A stretch of 64,000 nt of DNA. It comes from an uncultured Lachnospiraceae bacterium. Lineage in GTDB: Bacteria > Bacillota > Clostridia > Lachnospirales > Lachnospiraceae. This document shows, piece by piece, positions 9,707-17,637 of the stretch. The position numbers were made by a program, and so were the translations under genes. The notes beneath the pieces were generated by a model. It was not told the origin of the DNA and ran no database searches. It saw nothing but the letters and a program-made list of their open reading frames with translations. How positions within the stretch are numbered: the stretch's first letter is position 1; every line of letters starts with the position of its first letter. The stretch is from assembly GCA_945868435.1 (NCBI GenBank), contig CAMBLG010000001.1, positions 310,001-374,000 on the forward strand, given 5' to 3'.

Positions 9707-11596
9707 ATGAATTTACTGACCGTAGACAATATTACAAAGACATACACACACCGTAATTTATTTGATCATGCATCCTTTTATCTGCAGGAGGGCGAGAAGG
9801 TCGGCATCATCGGAATCAATGGCACCGGAAAATCCACATTACTTAAGATTATCGCGGGATTGGAGGAACCGGATGAAGGGGGAGTGATACGGGCAAATCA
9901 TCTTGTCATCCGCTATCTTCCCCAGATGCCAGAGTTTGATCCGGAAGCGACTGTACTGGAAAGCGTGCTTTCCTATGCGCAGGTGGGAAGTGTGCACAAG
10001 GAACATGGGGGAGAAGAACAGGAGCGCTGGAATCTTGAGAGCACTGCGAAATCCATGATGACGAGGCTTGGAATTTATGATTTCGATGAGAAAACCGGAC
10101 ATCTGTCCGGAGGGCAGAAGAAGCGCCTTGCGCTGGTGGCGGTACTGCTAACACCGTGTGATGTGCTGGTTTTGGATGAGCCCACGAACCACCTGGACTC
10201 GGATATGGCAGAGTGGCTGGAAAACTATCTGAGAAATTACCGCGGTGCCATGGTCATGGTGACTCATGACCGATATTTTCTGGACAGTGTCTGCAACCGC
10301 ATTGTGGAGGTAGACAAGGGAAAGATATACAGCTATGAGACCAACTATTCCGGGTATCTGACCGCAAAGCAGGAGAGAGAAGACATAGCCTGGGCGGGAG
10401 AGCGTAAGCGACAGTCCATTCTGCGTAAGGAAATCGAATGGATGCAGCGTGGGGCGAGAGCCCGTTCCACCAAGCAGAAGGCACATATTCAAAGATATGA
10501 ACAACTGCGGGAGCAGAAGGCTCCAGAGATGGATAAAACGCTAGAGATGAGTTCCATCTCATCCCGCATGGGACGAACTACCGTTGAGCTTTCCCATATC
10601 CACAAGGCATATGAGGACAAGATACTGATTGATGATTTTTCATATATCTTTCTCAAAAATGACCGGATTGGATTTGTCGGGAAAAACGGCTGTGGCAAGA
10701 CGACGTTGATGAAGATCATCGACGGGAGGATTTTGCCGGACTCCGGTGAAGTGACCATCGGACAGACAATTAAGATCGGCTATTATACTCAGGAACTGGA
10801 ACAGGAGGCTTCCGGGGGCATTGCGTATATGGATCCAAAGCTTAGGGTCATTGATTATATCCGCAATACATCTGAGTATGTTAGAACGAAAGACGGGCTG
10901 GTTTCGGCCTCTGCGATGTTAGACAGGTTTCTGTTCCCACCGGAGGAGCAGTACGGTCTTATCGAGAAGCTTTCCGGAGGAGAAAAAAGACGGTTGAATC
11001 TCTTGCGCGTGTTGATGGAGGCTCCCAATGTATTGATTCTGGACGAGCCGACCAATGACCTGGATATTACCACTTTGACGATTCTGGAGGACTATCTGGA
11101 TAATTACGATGGCATTGTAATTACGGTATCCCATGACCGATATTTTCTGGATCGCGTTGTACGTCGCATTTTTGCCTTCGAAGAAGGTGGTATCCTGCGT
11201 CAGTACGAGGGAGGTTACACGGACTACCGGCTTCGGGCGGAGAGCGAAGGCCGCATCGAAACAAGTGAGAGTCCTGTGAAGGCGGGAACGGAACACATGG
11301 CAGTGGATGAAAACTCTTCGGGTGACAAAGATTCCAGGTCTACGTGGACCCATGAGAAGAAGCTGAAGTTTACCTACAAGGAGCAGAAGGAATACGAGAC
11401 GATTGAGGATGATATTGCGACAATCGAGGATCGGATTACGGCCATTGATGCAGAGATGACCCGGTGCGTCAGCGATTTTGTGAAGCTGAACGAGCTGACT
11501 GAGGAGAAGGCGAAACTGGAAACAGAGCTGGAGGAGAAAATGGACCGTTGGACCTATCTGGAGGAACTTGCGGCGAAGATTGCGGAGCAGAATTAG
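9707..11596 (+). CDS. ABC-F ATPase, Uup-like
   Basis: A soluble protein with two ABC ATPase cassettes and no membrane segment, so an ABC-F translation factor rather than a transporter. Cassette 1 has GINGTGKST, LSGGQKKRLAL and LVLDEPTNHLD; cassette 2 has GKNGCGKTT, LSGGEKRRLNLL and LILDEPTNDLD. The linker between them is helical and basic. The last 90 residues form a coiled coil (KQKEYETIEDDIATIEDR..), as in Uup. The ORF track begins at a TTG (9692); the ATG at 9707 follows GGAAGC at 7 bp and gives MNLLTVDNITK, the normal start of the first cassette. A role in ribosome rescue or antibiotic protection cannot be separated by sequence. A leader of about 100 nt contains an 8-bp hairpin (9642-9672). 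Confidence 0.93.
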   Translation: MNLLTVDNITKTYTHRNLFDHASFYLQEGEKVGIIGINGTGKSTLLKIIAGLEEPDEGGVIRANHLVIRYLPQMPEFDPEATVLESVLSYAQVGSVHKEHGGEEQERWNLESTAKSMMTRLGIYDFDEKTGHLSGGQKKRLALVAVLLTPCDVLVLDEPTNHLDSDMAEWLENYLRNYRGAMVMVTHDRYFLDSVCNRIVEVDKGKIYSYETNYSGYLTAKQEREDIAWAGERKRQSILRKEIEWMQRGARARSTKQKAHIQRYEQLREQKAPEMDKTLEMSSISSRMGRTTVELSHIHKAYEDKILIDDFSYIFLKNDRIGFVGKNGCGKTTLMKIIDGRILPDSGEVTIGQTIKIGYYTQELEQEASGGIAYMDPKLRVIDYIRNTSEYVRTKDGLVSASAMLDRFLFPPEEQYGLIEKLSGGEKRRLNLLRVLMEAPNVLILDEPTNDLDITTLTILEDYLDNYDGIVITVSHDRYFLDRVVRRIFAFEEGGILRQYEGGYTDYRLRAESEGRIETSESPVKAGTEHMAVDENSSGDKDSRSTWTHEKKLKFTYKEQKEYETIEDDIATIEDRITAIDAEMTRCVSDFVKLNELTEEKAKLETELEEKMDRWTYLEELAAKIAEQN

Positions 11597-11619
11597 AATT
11601 AGAAAATTGCATAAAACAG

Positions 11620-11648
11620 TTGTAAAATCTTTCATAAATTAGTACAAT
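11620..11648 (+). promoter_or_regulatory. SigA-type promoter of the EF-G-like gene
   Basis: TTGTAA (11620-11625), a 17-bp spacer and TACAAT (11643-11648). It lies about 70 bp upstream of the coding start. The leader holds a small hairpin (CCCAA..TTGGG, 11672-11691). Confidence 0.75.
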
Positions 11649-11718
11649 ATAACCATATAATGTATACGGAGCCCAAGCCGATTCTTTTGGGTAAATTACA
11701 TACAGGAGGGTTTTTACT

Positions 11719-13806
11719 ATGAATGTTTACACAACTGACAAGATTCGCAACGTAGTGCTGTTAGGCCATGGTGGGTGTGGTAAGACTTCATTGGCAGAGG
11801 CGATGGCATACCTTGCCGGCATTACTAGCCGTATGGGAACGGTTGCCGATGGCAACACCATCAGCGACTACGACAAAGAAGAGACGAAGCGCCAGTTTTC
11901 CATTCATACATCACTGATTCCGATTCCGTGGGGCGATGTGAAGGTCAATATTCTGGACACACCGGGATACTTTGACTTTGTTGGAGAAGTGGAGGAGGCT
12001 GTGTCGGTTGCCGATGCGGCAATTATTGTTGTATCCGGCAAGGCTGGAATTGAGACCGGAACCAAGCGTGCATGGGAGATTTGTGAGAAGTATAAGCTTC
12101 CGCGTATGTTCTTTGTTACCGACATGGATATTGACAATGCCAGCTTCCGTCAGGTGGTGGAGGATTTGCAGGCATTGTATGGCAAGAAGATTGCTCCGTT
12201 CCACCTTCCAATCCGTGAAAATGGCCAGTTTGTCGGCTATGTCAACGTTGTTCAGCAGAAGGCAAAGCGCTGGAATGACAAGGGAACAGTAGATAAATTT
12301 GATGTTCCGGACTATTCTCTGGATAATCTCGGTATATGCAGGGATGCACTTCTGGAGGCAGTGGCAGAGACCAGTGAGGAATTCATGGACCGCTATTTCA
12401 ATGGGGATGAGTTTTCAGAGGATGAGATCCGTCAGGCGCTCCGCGTGAATGTGCTGGATGGCTCTATCGTTCCGGTATTGATGGGATCCAATATACAGGC
12501 CAGAGGTATGTATACCCTTATGGCAGATATCGTAAAGTACTTCCCGAGCCCGGATAAGAGAGAATGTGCCGGAATCAATACGGTGAGCAATGAAGTGTTC
12601 CAGGCCAACTATGATTTTTCAAAACCAAAGTCTGCGTATATTTTCAAGACAATTGTAGACCCTTACATTGGAAAGTATTCTCTGATCAAGGTTAACTCCG
12701 GTGTTCTTAAGACCGATGACACCTTGTATAATTATCACAGGGAATGTGAAGAGAAGATCGGTCGTCTGTACGTATTGCGCGGAAACAAGACCGAGGAGGT
12801 TCCGGAGCTTCATGCGGGCGATATCGGGGCTTTGGCAAAGCTGACCAAGTCTCTGACCACCGATTCTCTTTCCACGAAGAATAATCCGATTGCGTACATT
12901 CGCGCCAATATTTCAAAGCCTTACGTATCTATGCGTTACAAGGCAAAGAATAAGGGCGATGAGGATAAGATTTCCCAGGCGATTCAGAAGCTTCTCATGG
13001 AGGATCTGACCTTGAATCATGTCAATGACAGCGAAAACAGGCAGACTCTTTTGTACGGTATGGGTGATCAGCATCTGGAGATCGTACAGAGCATGCTTTT
13101 AGACAAATATAAAGTAGACATTGAACTGAAGCGGCCGAAGGTGGCATTCCGCGAGACGTTGCGCAAGAAGTCCGATGTGGAATATAAGTACAAAAAGCAG
13201 TCTGGTGGACACGGACAGTATGGTCATGTAAAAATGACCTTTGAGCCGTCGGGAGATCTGGACAGTCCATATGTATTTGATCAGTGCGTTGTCGGTGGTG
13301 CAGTGCCGAAGAATTTCTTCCCGGCTGTTGAGAAGGGAATTGTGGAAGCAGTAAAGAGTGGACCGCTTGCAGCTTATCCGGTTATCGGAGTGAAGGCAGT
13401 ACTGTATGATGGTTCTTATCATCCGGTAGATTCTTCCGAGATGGCATTCAAGGTTGCGGCCGCTCAGGCATTTAAGAAGGGATTCCTTGAGGCGAATCCG
13501 GTACTCTTAGAGCCGATTGCAACGCTTAAGGTGGTTGTGCCGGATGAATATACAGGCGATGTCATGGGGGATCTGAACAAGAGAAGAGGCCGCGTGATGA
13601 ACATGACCGCCGAGAATGGGTATCAGGAGATTACCGCAGACATTCCGTATCTGGAGTTGTATGGCTACAACACCCAGCTTCGGTCCATGACCAGCGGAAG
13701 CGGAAACTTCTCCTATGAGTTCGCAAGATATGAGCAGGCACCGGATGACGTGGCAGCAAGAGAGATTGAAGAGAGGGCTAGTAAGCTTGTCGACATTGAA
13801 GAATAG
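11719..13806 (+). CDS. EF-G-like translational GTPase
   Basis: A 695-residue paralogue of elongation factor G with all five EF-G domains. G1 is GHGGCGKTS near residue 18, G3 is DTPGYFDF near residue 83, and the domain IV/V blocks KKQSGGHGQYGHV and NKRRGRVMNM are present. The G4 position, normally NKxD, reads VTDMDIDNA here, so the base-specificity Asn-Lys pair is replaced by Thr-Asp. Proteins of this group (sometimes FusA2) are not the main elongation factor, and their role is unsettled. A strong AGGAGGG precedes the ATG and it has its own promoter. The exported protein downstream starts one base after its stop, which suggests translational coupling. Confidence 0.88.
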   Translation: MNVYTTDKIRNVVLLGHGGCGKTSLAEAMAYLAGITSRMGTVADGNTISDYDKEETKRQFSIHTSLIPIPWGDVKVNILDTPGYFDFVGEVEEAVSVADAAIIVVSGKAGIETGTKRAWEICEKYKLPRMFFVTDMDIDNASFRQVVEDLQALYGKKIAPFHLPIRENGQFVGYVNVVQQKAKRWNDKGTVDKFDVPDYSLDNLGICRDALLEAVAETSEEFMDRYFNGDEFSEDEIRQALRVNVLDGSIVPVLMGSNIQARGMYTLMADIVKYFPSPDKRECAGINTVSNEVFQANYDFSKPKSAYIFKTIVDPYIGKYSLIKVNSGVLKTDDTLYNYHRECEEKIGRLYVLRGNKTEEVPELHAGDIGALAKLTKSLTTDSLSTKNNPIAYIRANISKPYVSMRYKAKNKGDEDKISQAIQKLLMEDLTLNHVNDSENRQTLLYGMGDQHLEIVQSMLLDKYKVDIELKRPKVAFRETLRKKSDVEYKYKKQSGGHGQYGHVKMTFEPSGDLDSPYVFDQCVVGGAVPKNFFPAVEKGIVEAVKSGPLAAYPVIGVKAVLYDGSYHPVDSSEMAFKVAAAQAFKKGFLEANPVLLEPIATLKVVVPDEYTGDVMGDLNKRRGRVMNMTAENGYQEITADIPYLELYGYNTQLRSMTSGSGNFSYEFARYEQAPDDVAAREIEERASKLVDIEE

Positions 13807-13807
13807 T

Positions 13808-14854
13808 ATGAGAGCACTTGTTCTTATACTTGGTTTGTTGGGAATGATTTTCATAATTTCGGAGAATCCGAATCAAAAGCAACTCGAAGGGGCAGACTCT
13901 GCCTCTTCGAGTTTTTCTACGACCATAGATAATACCTACAATGTCATGAATTACGCGTATGAGTCCGGTGATAGTGGAATGAGAAATAACACAGTTCTGC
14001 TCAAAGATCTGGATTTTGCATTCTGTGAAGAAATCAATATTCCGGGAATGCCGGATACAAAGGAGGACGATTTCCTGAATCAGTATATTTTCAGTGAAGC
14101 CCAGTGCCCTCAGGGAATCTGTTTTACGGATGAATTTGTGCTGATCACGTCCTACTCGTCAGAGGATGACTGCATGGGAGAACTGATGGTTTTGGATCGG
14201 GAGACCGGAGAGTATATGGTGACCCTTGGGATGGATGAGAACAGTCATCTGGGCGGTATTGCCTTTGACGGGGACAATGTGTGGGTGTGCAATTCCAATG
14301 AAAAAACCATTGAGCGAATTTCCTATGATTTCATACAGTGGATGGCTTATCAGAACACCGGAAGCGTCATTGATGCGAGAGATGTGGTAGATGCTTATCC
14401 GGTGAAAAATGTACCATCCTGTATCACTTATTACGGAGGAAGGCTTTGGGTTGCAACCCATACCAAGGTGATGAAATCCAAAATGGTTGCATATCATTAT
14501 GACAGTGCAAGGGATGAACTGGCCTCCTTAAGTGAGTACAAGATTCCCTCGAAAGTGCAGGGGGTTGTCTTTGATGATAAGGGTGGTGTGTATCTGAGCA
14601 GATCCTATGGGAGAAATGCATCCTCCTATCTGTTTTGCTATTCCTCCATCATTGCGCTTTCCTCCAGACCGGGACATCCTGATCTGAAGGTGGAGATGCT
14701 GCCGGGATCGGAAGAACTGGAGATCTATGACGATACGCTTTATGTAATTTTCGAGACGGCAGGGGAAAAGTATCTGGAGGGAACAGACGGGAAAGGCAAA
14801 AGCCTTTCCCCCATTGACAAGCTGCTAATGATTCCGGTGGAAGAGCTTAATTAG
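13808..14854 (+). CDS. Exported protein of unknown function, propeller-like
   Basis: I do not recognise the family. The ORF track starts inside the EF-G-like gene, but the ATG at 13808, one base after the upstream stop, gives a clean signal sequence (MRALVLILGLLGMIFII). The mature part has repeated beta-strand modules of the kind seen in six-bladed propellers: QGICFTDEFVLITSYS, GGIAFDGDNVWVCNS, SCITYYGGRLWVATH and QGVVFDDKGGVYLSRSY. That spacing resembles NHL, SMP-30 or quinoprotein-type repeats, but no catalytic site is apparent. No clear Shine-Dalgarno is seen, so translation may depend on re-initiation after the upstream gene. It overlaps the convergent gene at 14847 by 8 bp. Confidence 0.75.
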   Translation: MRALVLILGLLGMIFIISENPNQKQLEGADSASSSFSTTIDNTYNVMNYAYESGDSGMRNNTVLLKDLDFAFCEEINIPGMPDTKEDDFLNQYIFSEAQCPQGICFTDEFVLITSYSSEDDCMGELMVLDRETGEYMVTLGMDENSHLGGIAFDGDNVWVCNSNEKTIERISYDFIQWMAYQNTGSVIDARDVVDAYPVKNVPSCITYYGGRLWVATHTKVMKSKMVAYHYDSARDELASLSEYKIPSKVQGVVFDDKGGVYLSRSYGRNASSYLFCYSSIIALSSRPGHPDLKVEMLPGSEELEIYDDTLYVIFETAGEKYLEGTDGKGKSLSPIDKLLMIPVEELN

Positions 14855-15125
14855 GTATGTTCAGAGATAAAAGTGACATTACCTTCTGGACGCGTTCCCG
14901 TTCTTCCTTCGGCAGATTTTTACACAAAAGGTCACAGATAATCTGAATCTCCGGTTTGGTAAAATCCAGCTGTTGCTCCTTTGCCTGCTTCATGTTTGCC
15001 ATGAGAAAAGGCATAACGTCTTTCATGCTGGTGGGTTTATCCTTTTGGGCAAAGGACATTAAAAACTGCAATTTTTCCGGACTCATTCCGGAAAATGCAG
15101 GGTTGTTAAAAATTGATGAATCCAT
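14847..15125 (-). CDS. Small helical protein of unknown function (paralogue-like A)
   Basis: Predicted soluble, helical protein of 92 residues and unknown function. I chose the ATG at 15125 (MDSSIFNNPAF), which follows GGAGGTGTGTGAT on the minus strand, rather than the longer ORF. The C-terminal LPKEERERVQKVMSLL resembles the end of the neighbouring gene (SPKEQETIDTIMNLL), so the two may be distant paralogues. The pair is co-oriented with a 36-bp gap, so they probably form one operon. The 3' end overlaps the end of the convergent exported-protein gene. Confidence 0.7.
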   Translation of the reverse strand: MDSSIFNNPAFSGMSPEKLQFLMSFAQKDKPTSMKDVMPFLMANMKQAKEQQLDFTKPEIQIICDLLCKNLPKEERERVQKVMSLLSLNIPN

Positions 15126-15161
15126 ATCACACACCTCCGTTCCTATCATATGAATGGAATC

Positions 15162-15488
15162 TCAAGATTGTTCAAGATTAAAGTCCATAATACAGAGCAA
15201 ATTCATAATGGTATCGATGGTTTCCTGTTCCTTGGGTGAACAGTATTTGCGCACGGCGGCAAGGAGTGCGCTTCGTTTGTCTGTACCATCCGGAATGGAG
15301 CAGATGGATAACGTGTTTTCTTTTTTGGAAAAGATAGTTTTGATCTGTCGAAACTCCATGCATTGAATCAGCATTGCAATCTGGCGTTGTGCATTGAAAT
15401 CTACAAATGGAATAATGGATTTTAATATTTGCACATCCCGTGTCTGCAGCATTTCATCATATGGCGTTAAAGTTACGTTTTCTTCCAT
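15162..15488 (-). CDS. Small helical protein of unknown function (paralogue-like B)
   Basis: Predicted soluble protein of 108 residues with no recognised domain. The start is uncertain. ATG 15488 gives MEENVTLTPYDEML and looks most natural; an in-frame ATG lies 27 bp upstream (MNKKGIKIL), and neither has a strong Shine-Dalgarno. The sequence is rich in hydrophobic helices (LKSIIPFVDFNAQRQIAML) with a C-terminal SPKEQETIDTIMNLLCIM similar to the next gene in the operon. No function is proposed. Confidence 0.6.
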   Translation of the reverse strand: MEENVTLTPYDEMLQTRDVQILKSIIPFVDFNAQRQIAMLIQCMEFRQIKTIFSKKENTLSICSIPDGTDKRSALLAAVRKYCSPKEQETIDTIMNLLCIMDFNLEQS

Positions 15489-15547
15489 CAGAATCTTTAT
15501 GCCTTTTTTATTCATACTATGGTCGGAAGCGGGAAAGTATGCATATA

Positions 15548-15577
15548 TTGGATAAAAAGAGGGCAATTCTGTATTAT
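15548..15577 (+). promoter_or_regulatory. Possible SigA-type promoter of the 50-residue ORF
   Basis: TTGGAT (15548-15553), an 18-bp spacer and TATTAT (15572-15577), just before a strong Shine-Dalgarno and a short ORF. The predicted start is close to the ribosome binding site. Confidence 0.45.
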
Positions 15578-15595
15578 AAGATCAGGAGGAAAACT

Positions 15596-15748
15596 ATGGG
15601 AAAACTTATTGTTGACGGAAACAGCGTGTATGAAATAGATGAGGAATGTCTGAAAAATCGTCCTGTCCCGGAGGAATGCAAAGTGTACGACGCACTTCGC
15701 AAGATGGAAAAGAAAAATCAAAATCATGAAAGAAGCTCGCCTGATTGA
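15596..15748 (+). CDS. Small protein of unknown function, 50 residues
   Basis: A short gene starting at ATG 15596 with CAGGAGGA placed 6 bp upstream. The ORF track lists it only inside a longer frame. The product (MGKLIVDGNSVYEIDEECL..) is charged and soluble and ends in a basic segment (RKMEKKNQNHERSSPD). The quality of the ribosome binding site and a plausible promoter are the main reasons for calling it. No family is recognised. It diverges from the two helical small genes and converges on the Cys-rich gene. Confidence 0.6.
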   Translation: MGKLIVDGNSVYEIDEECLKNRPVPEECKVYDALRKMEKKNQNHERSSPD

Positions 15749-15784
15749 TACCGGTAAGTGAATTTCACGATATAAACAAAAAGA

Positions 15785-15810
15785 GAGGAACCAGAACGGT
15801 TCCTCCCCTT
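15785..15810 (-). terminator. Terminator of the Cys-rich gene
   Basis: 8-bp stem GAGGAACC..GGTTCCTC (15785-15792 with 15798-15805). Read on the minus strand it is followed by TCTTTTTG (15784-15777). It could also serve the convergent 50-residue ORF, with a weaker T-tract. Confidence 0.8.
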
Positions 15811-15824
15811 TACATAAGGATAAA

Positions 15825-16058
15825 TTAGAAGATGCTTCCACATCCGCAGCCATTGCCATTGCCGTTGTTGCAGAACAGTAACAGAAGGATGATAATCCAG
15901 CAGCAATTATCGTTGCCGCAGTTTCCACCGTTCATGCTGAAGGATGAGCCGTTTCCGCAGAAGCAGGAAAGAAGCAGGATAATCCAGATAATGTTGCAGG
16001 AATTACATCCGTTATCGCAGGTATTGCATCCACAGTTTGTTGCAGCTAAATCACTCAT
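15825..16058 (-). CDS. Cys/Gly/Asn-rich small protein (high-cysteine, chorion-class type)
   Basis: A 77-residue protein of unusual composition. Cys-Asn-Gly clusters (NCGCNTCDNGCNSC, NGNGNGCGCG) alternate with two very hydrophobic stretches (IIWIILLLSCF and CWIIILLLLF). It fits the small high-cysteine proteins annotated in Lachnospiraceae as chorion-class HCB-type. Its composition also recalls spore-coat or YjcZ-like sporulation peptides. AGGAGGT-like GGAGGTCACCT precedes the ATG. A SigK-type promoter matches upstream, so I infer late mother-cell expression and a spore-coat role with disulfide cross-linking. Function is not established. Confidence 0.8.
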   Translation of the reverse strand: MSDLAATNCGCNTCDNGCNSCNIIWIILLLSCFCGNGSSFSMNGGNCGNDNCCWIIILLLLFCNNGNGNGCGCGSIF

Positions 16059-16088
16059 AGGTGACCTCCAATAAATTTATTTACAGTA

Positions 16089-16115
16089 TATATTATGCGA
16101 ATTGATTGAAGGGGT
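16089..16115 (-). promoter_or_regulatory. Candidate SigK-type promoter of the Cys-rich gene
   Basis: On the minus strand AC (16115-16114) is followed after exactly 16 bp by CATAATATA (16097-16089). This fits the B. subtilis SigK pattern AC-N16/17-CATANNNTA. It lies about 30 bp upstream of the start codon, with GGAGG between. Confidence 0.55.
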
Positions 16116-16150
16116 TCTTATTTTTTTGATGAATTTTAGGAAATTCACGA

Positions 16151-16179
16151 TTGACTTTACCGGACTGAATGACTAAACT
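16151..16179 (+). promoter_or_regulatory. SigA-type promoter of the citrate synthase-icd operon
   Basis: TTGACT (16151-16156), a 17-bp spacer and TAAACT (16174-16179), about 50 bp before the start codon. Confidence 0.65.
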
Positions 16180-16230
16180 GTAACATAAAAGAAATTAGCA
16201 TGGACTGATATTCAAAAAGGAGTGGTAGAT

Positions 16231-17613
16231 ATGAGAGAAGTTGTTATGAATAATAAAACCAATCTACTTCAGCTGGAGGAGCATTTCTACCAGCTGGCAG
16301 ATGTCAGTGAGCCGAACACCTTTCGCAATCTTTTCCCTTATGAGGAAATTCCAAAGATCGCTTTCAATGATCGAATTGTTCCCCATAATATGCCGGAGGA
16401 AATTTGGATAACGGATACAACGTTCCGCGATGGACAACAGTCCAGAGCTCCTTACTCAACGGAGCAGATTGTAACGATCTATGATTATCTGCATAAGTTA
16501 GGCGGCCCGAAGGGATTGATTCGTCAAAGCGAGTTCTTCTTGTATAGTAAGAAGGACCGGGATGCCGTATACAAATGTCTGGAAAGAGGCTACCAGTTTC
16601 CGGAGGTGACGGCATGGATCCGCGCCAGCAAGCAGGATTTCCAATTGGTAAAGGATATCGGTCTTCGTGAGACAGGAATTCTTGTCAGCTGTTCGGATTA
16701 TCATATTTTCTATAAGATGAAGATGTCGCGTCGTGAGGTCATGAATCTGTATCTGAGTGTAATCCGTGATTGTCTGGAGACCGGCATCAGTCCACGGTGC
16801 CACTTGGAGGACATCACCAGATCGGATATATACGGTTTTGTAATTCCGTTCTGCCTGGAATTGATGAAGCTGATGGATGAGTACAAGATTCCAATTAAGG
16901 TGCGCGCCTGCGATACTATGGGATACGGCGTGAATTTCCCGGGTGCAGTGATTCCGAGAAGTGTTCCGGGAATCATCTATGGACTTACCACGCATGCAGG
17001 GGTTCCTTCTGAATTGATTGAATGGCATGGCCATAATGATTTTTACAAGGCTGTCAATAATTCGACCACTGCATGGCTGTATGGAGCCAGCGGTGTGAAC
17101 TGTTCTCTGTTCGGAATCGGAGAGAGGACCGGCAATACCCCGTTGGAGGCGATGGTATTTGAATATGCTCAGCTCAAGGGAACACTGGATGGAATGGATA
17201 CGACTGTGATCACAGAGCTTTCGGAGTACTTTGAGAAGGAAGTGGGCTACGTACAGCCGAGCCGTACTCCGTTTGTCGGCAGTAACTTTAATGTGACGAG
17301 AGCCGGTATTCATGCAGACGGACTGCTTAAGAATGAGGAGATCTACAATATCTTTGATACCGGAAAATTCCTGAACCGCCCACCACTTGTAGCTGTTTCC
17401 AATACATCCGGGCTGGCTGGAATTGCCCACTGGATCAACAATTATTATCATCTGCCGGAAGAACGCAAGGTGGATAAGGGCTCCACGCTGGTAAAACGTG
17501 TGAAGGAATGGGTAGATGCGCAGTATGATGATGGTCGTGTGACGGTGATCACGGATCAGGAGTTGATTATTGTAATTACCGATATCTGCAAGGAATTAAA
17601 CATTGTATTATAA
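16231..17613 (+). CDS. Probable Re-citrate synthase (isopropylmalate synthase-like fold)
   Basis: A DRE-TIM metallolyase of 460 residues. The first strand carries DTTFRDGQQSRAPYS near residue 65, preceded by an extension of about 60 residues. The metal and active-site blocks WHGHNDFYKAVNN and GIGERTGNTPLEAMV follow. There is no room for the C-terminal allosteric domain of LeuA. The family includes isopropylmalate, homocitrate and Re-citrate synthases. The adjacent icd gene, 24 bp away in the same operon, points to condensation of acetyl-CoA with oxaloacetate (Re-citrate synthase, as described in Clostridium kluyveri) feeding 2-oxoglutarate synthesis. Automatic pipelines may call it LeuA. AAAGGAG precedes ATG 16231; the GTG at 16222 overlaps that site. 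Confidence 0.75.
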   Translation: MREVVMNNKTNLLQLEEHFYQLADVSEPNTFRNLFPYEEIPKIAFNDRIVPHNMPEEIWITDTTFRDGQQSRAPYSTEQIVTIYDYLHKLGGPKGLIRQSEFFLYSKKDRDAVYKCLERGYQFPEVTAWIRASKQDFQLVKDIGLRETGILVSCSDYHIFYKMKMSRREVMNLYLSVIRDCLETGISPRCHLEDITRSDIYGFVIPFCLELMKLMDEYKIPIKVRACDTMGYGVNFPGAVIPRSVPGIIYGLTTHAGVPSELIEWHGHNDFYKAVNNSTTAWLYGASGVNCSLFGIGERTGNTPLEAMVFEYAQLKGTLDGMDTTVITELSEYFEKEVGYVQPSRTPFVGSNFNVTRAGIHADGLLKNEEIYNIFDTGKFLNRPPLVAVSNTSGLAGIAHWINNYYHLPEERKVDKGSTLVKRVKEWVDAQYDDGRVTVITDQELIIVITDICKELNIVL

Positions 17614-17637
17614 GAATATAGGCAAAGGAGAACTGAT

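Noticed and set aside
10919-11635. 238-residue minus strand ORF opposite the ABC-F gene
   Set aside because: It runs antisense through Walker motifs of a clear gene and through the intergenic promoter, and has no start signal.
16498-17451. 317-residue minus strand ORF opposite the citrate synthase-like gene
   Set aside because: It is an antisense shadow with an unlikely composition rich in His, Cys and Arg, and has no ribosome site.
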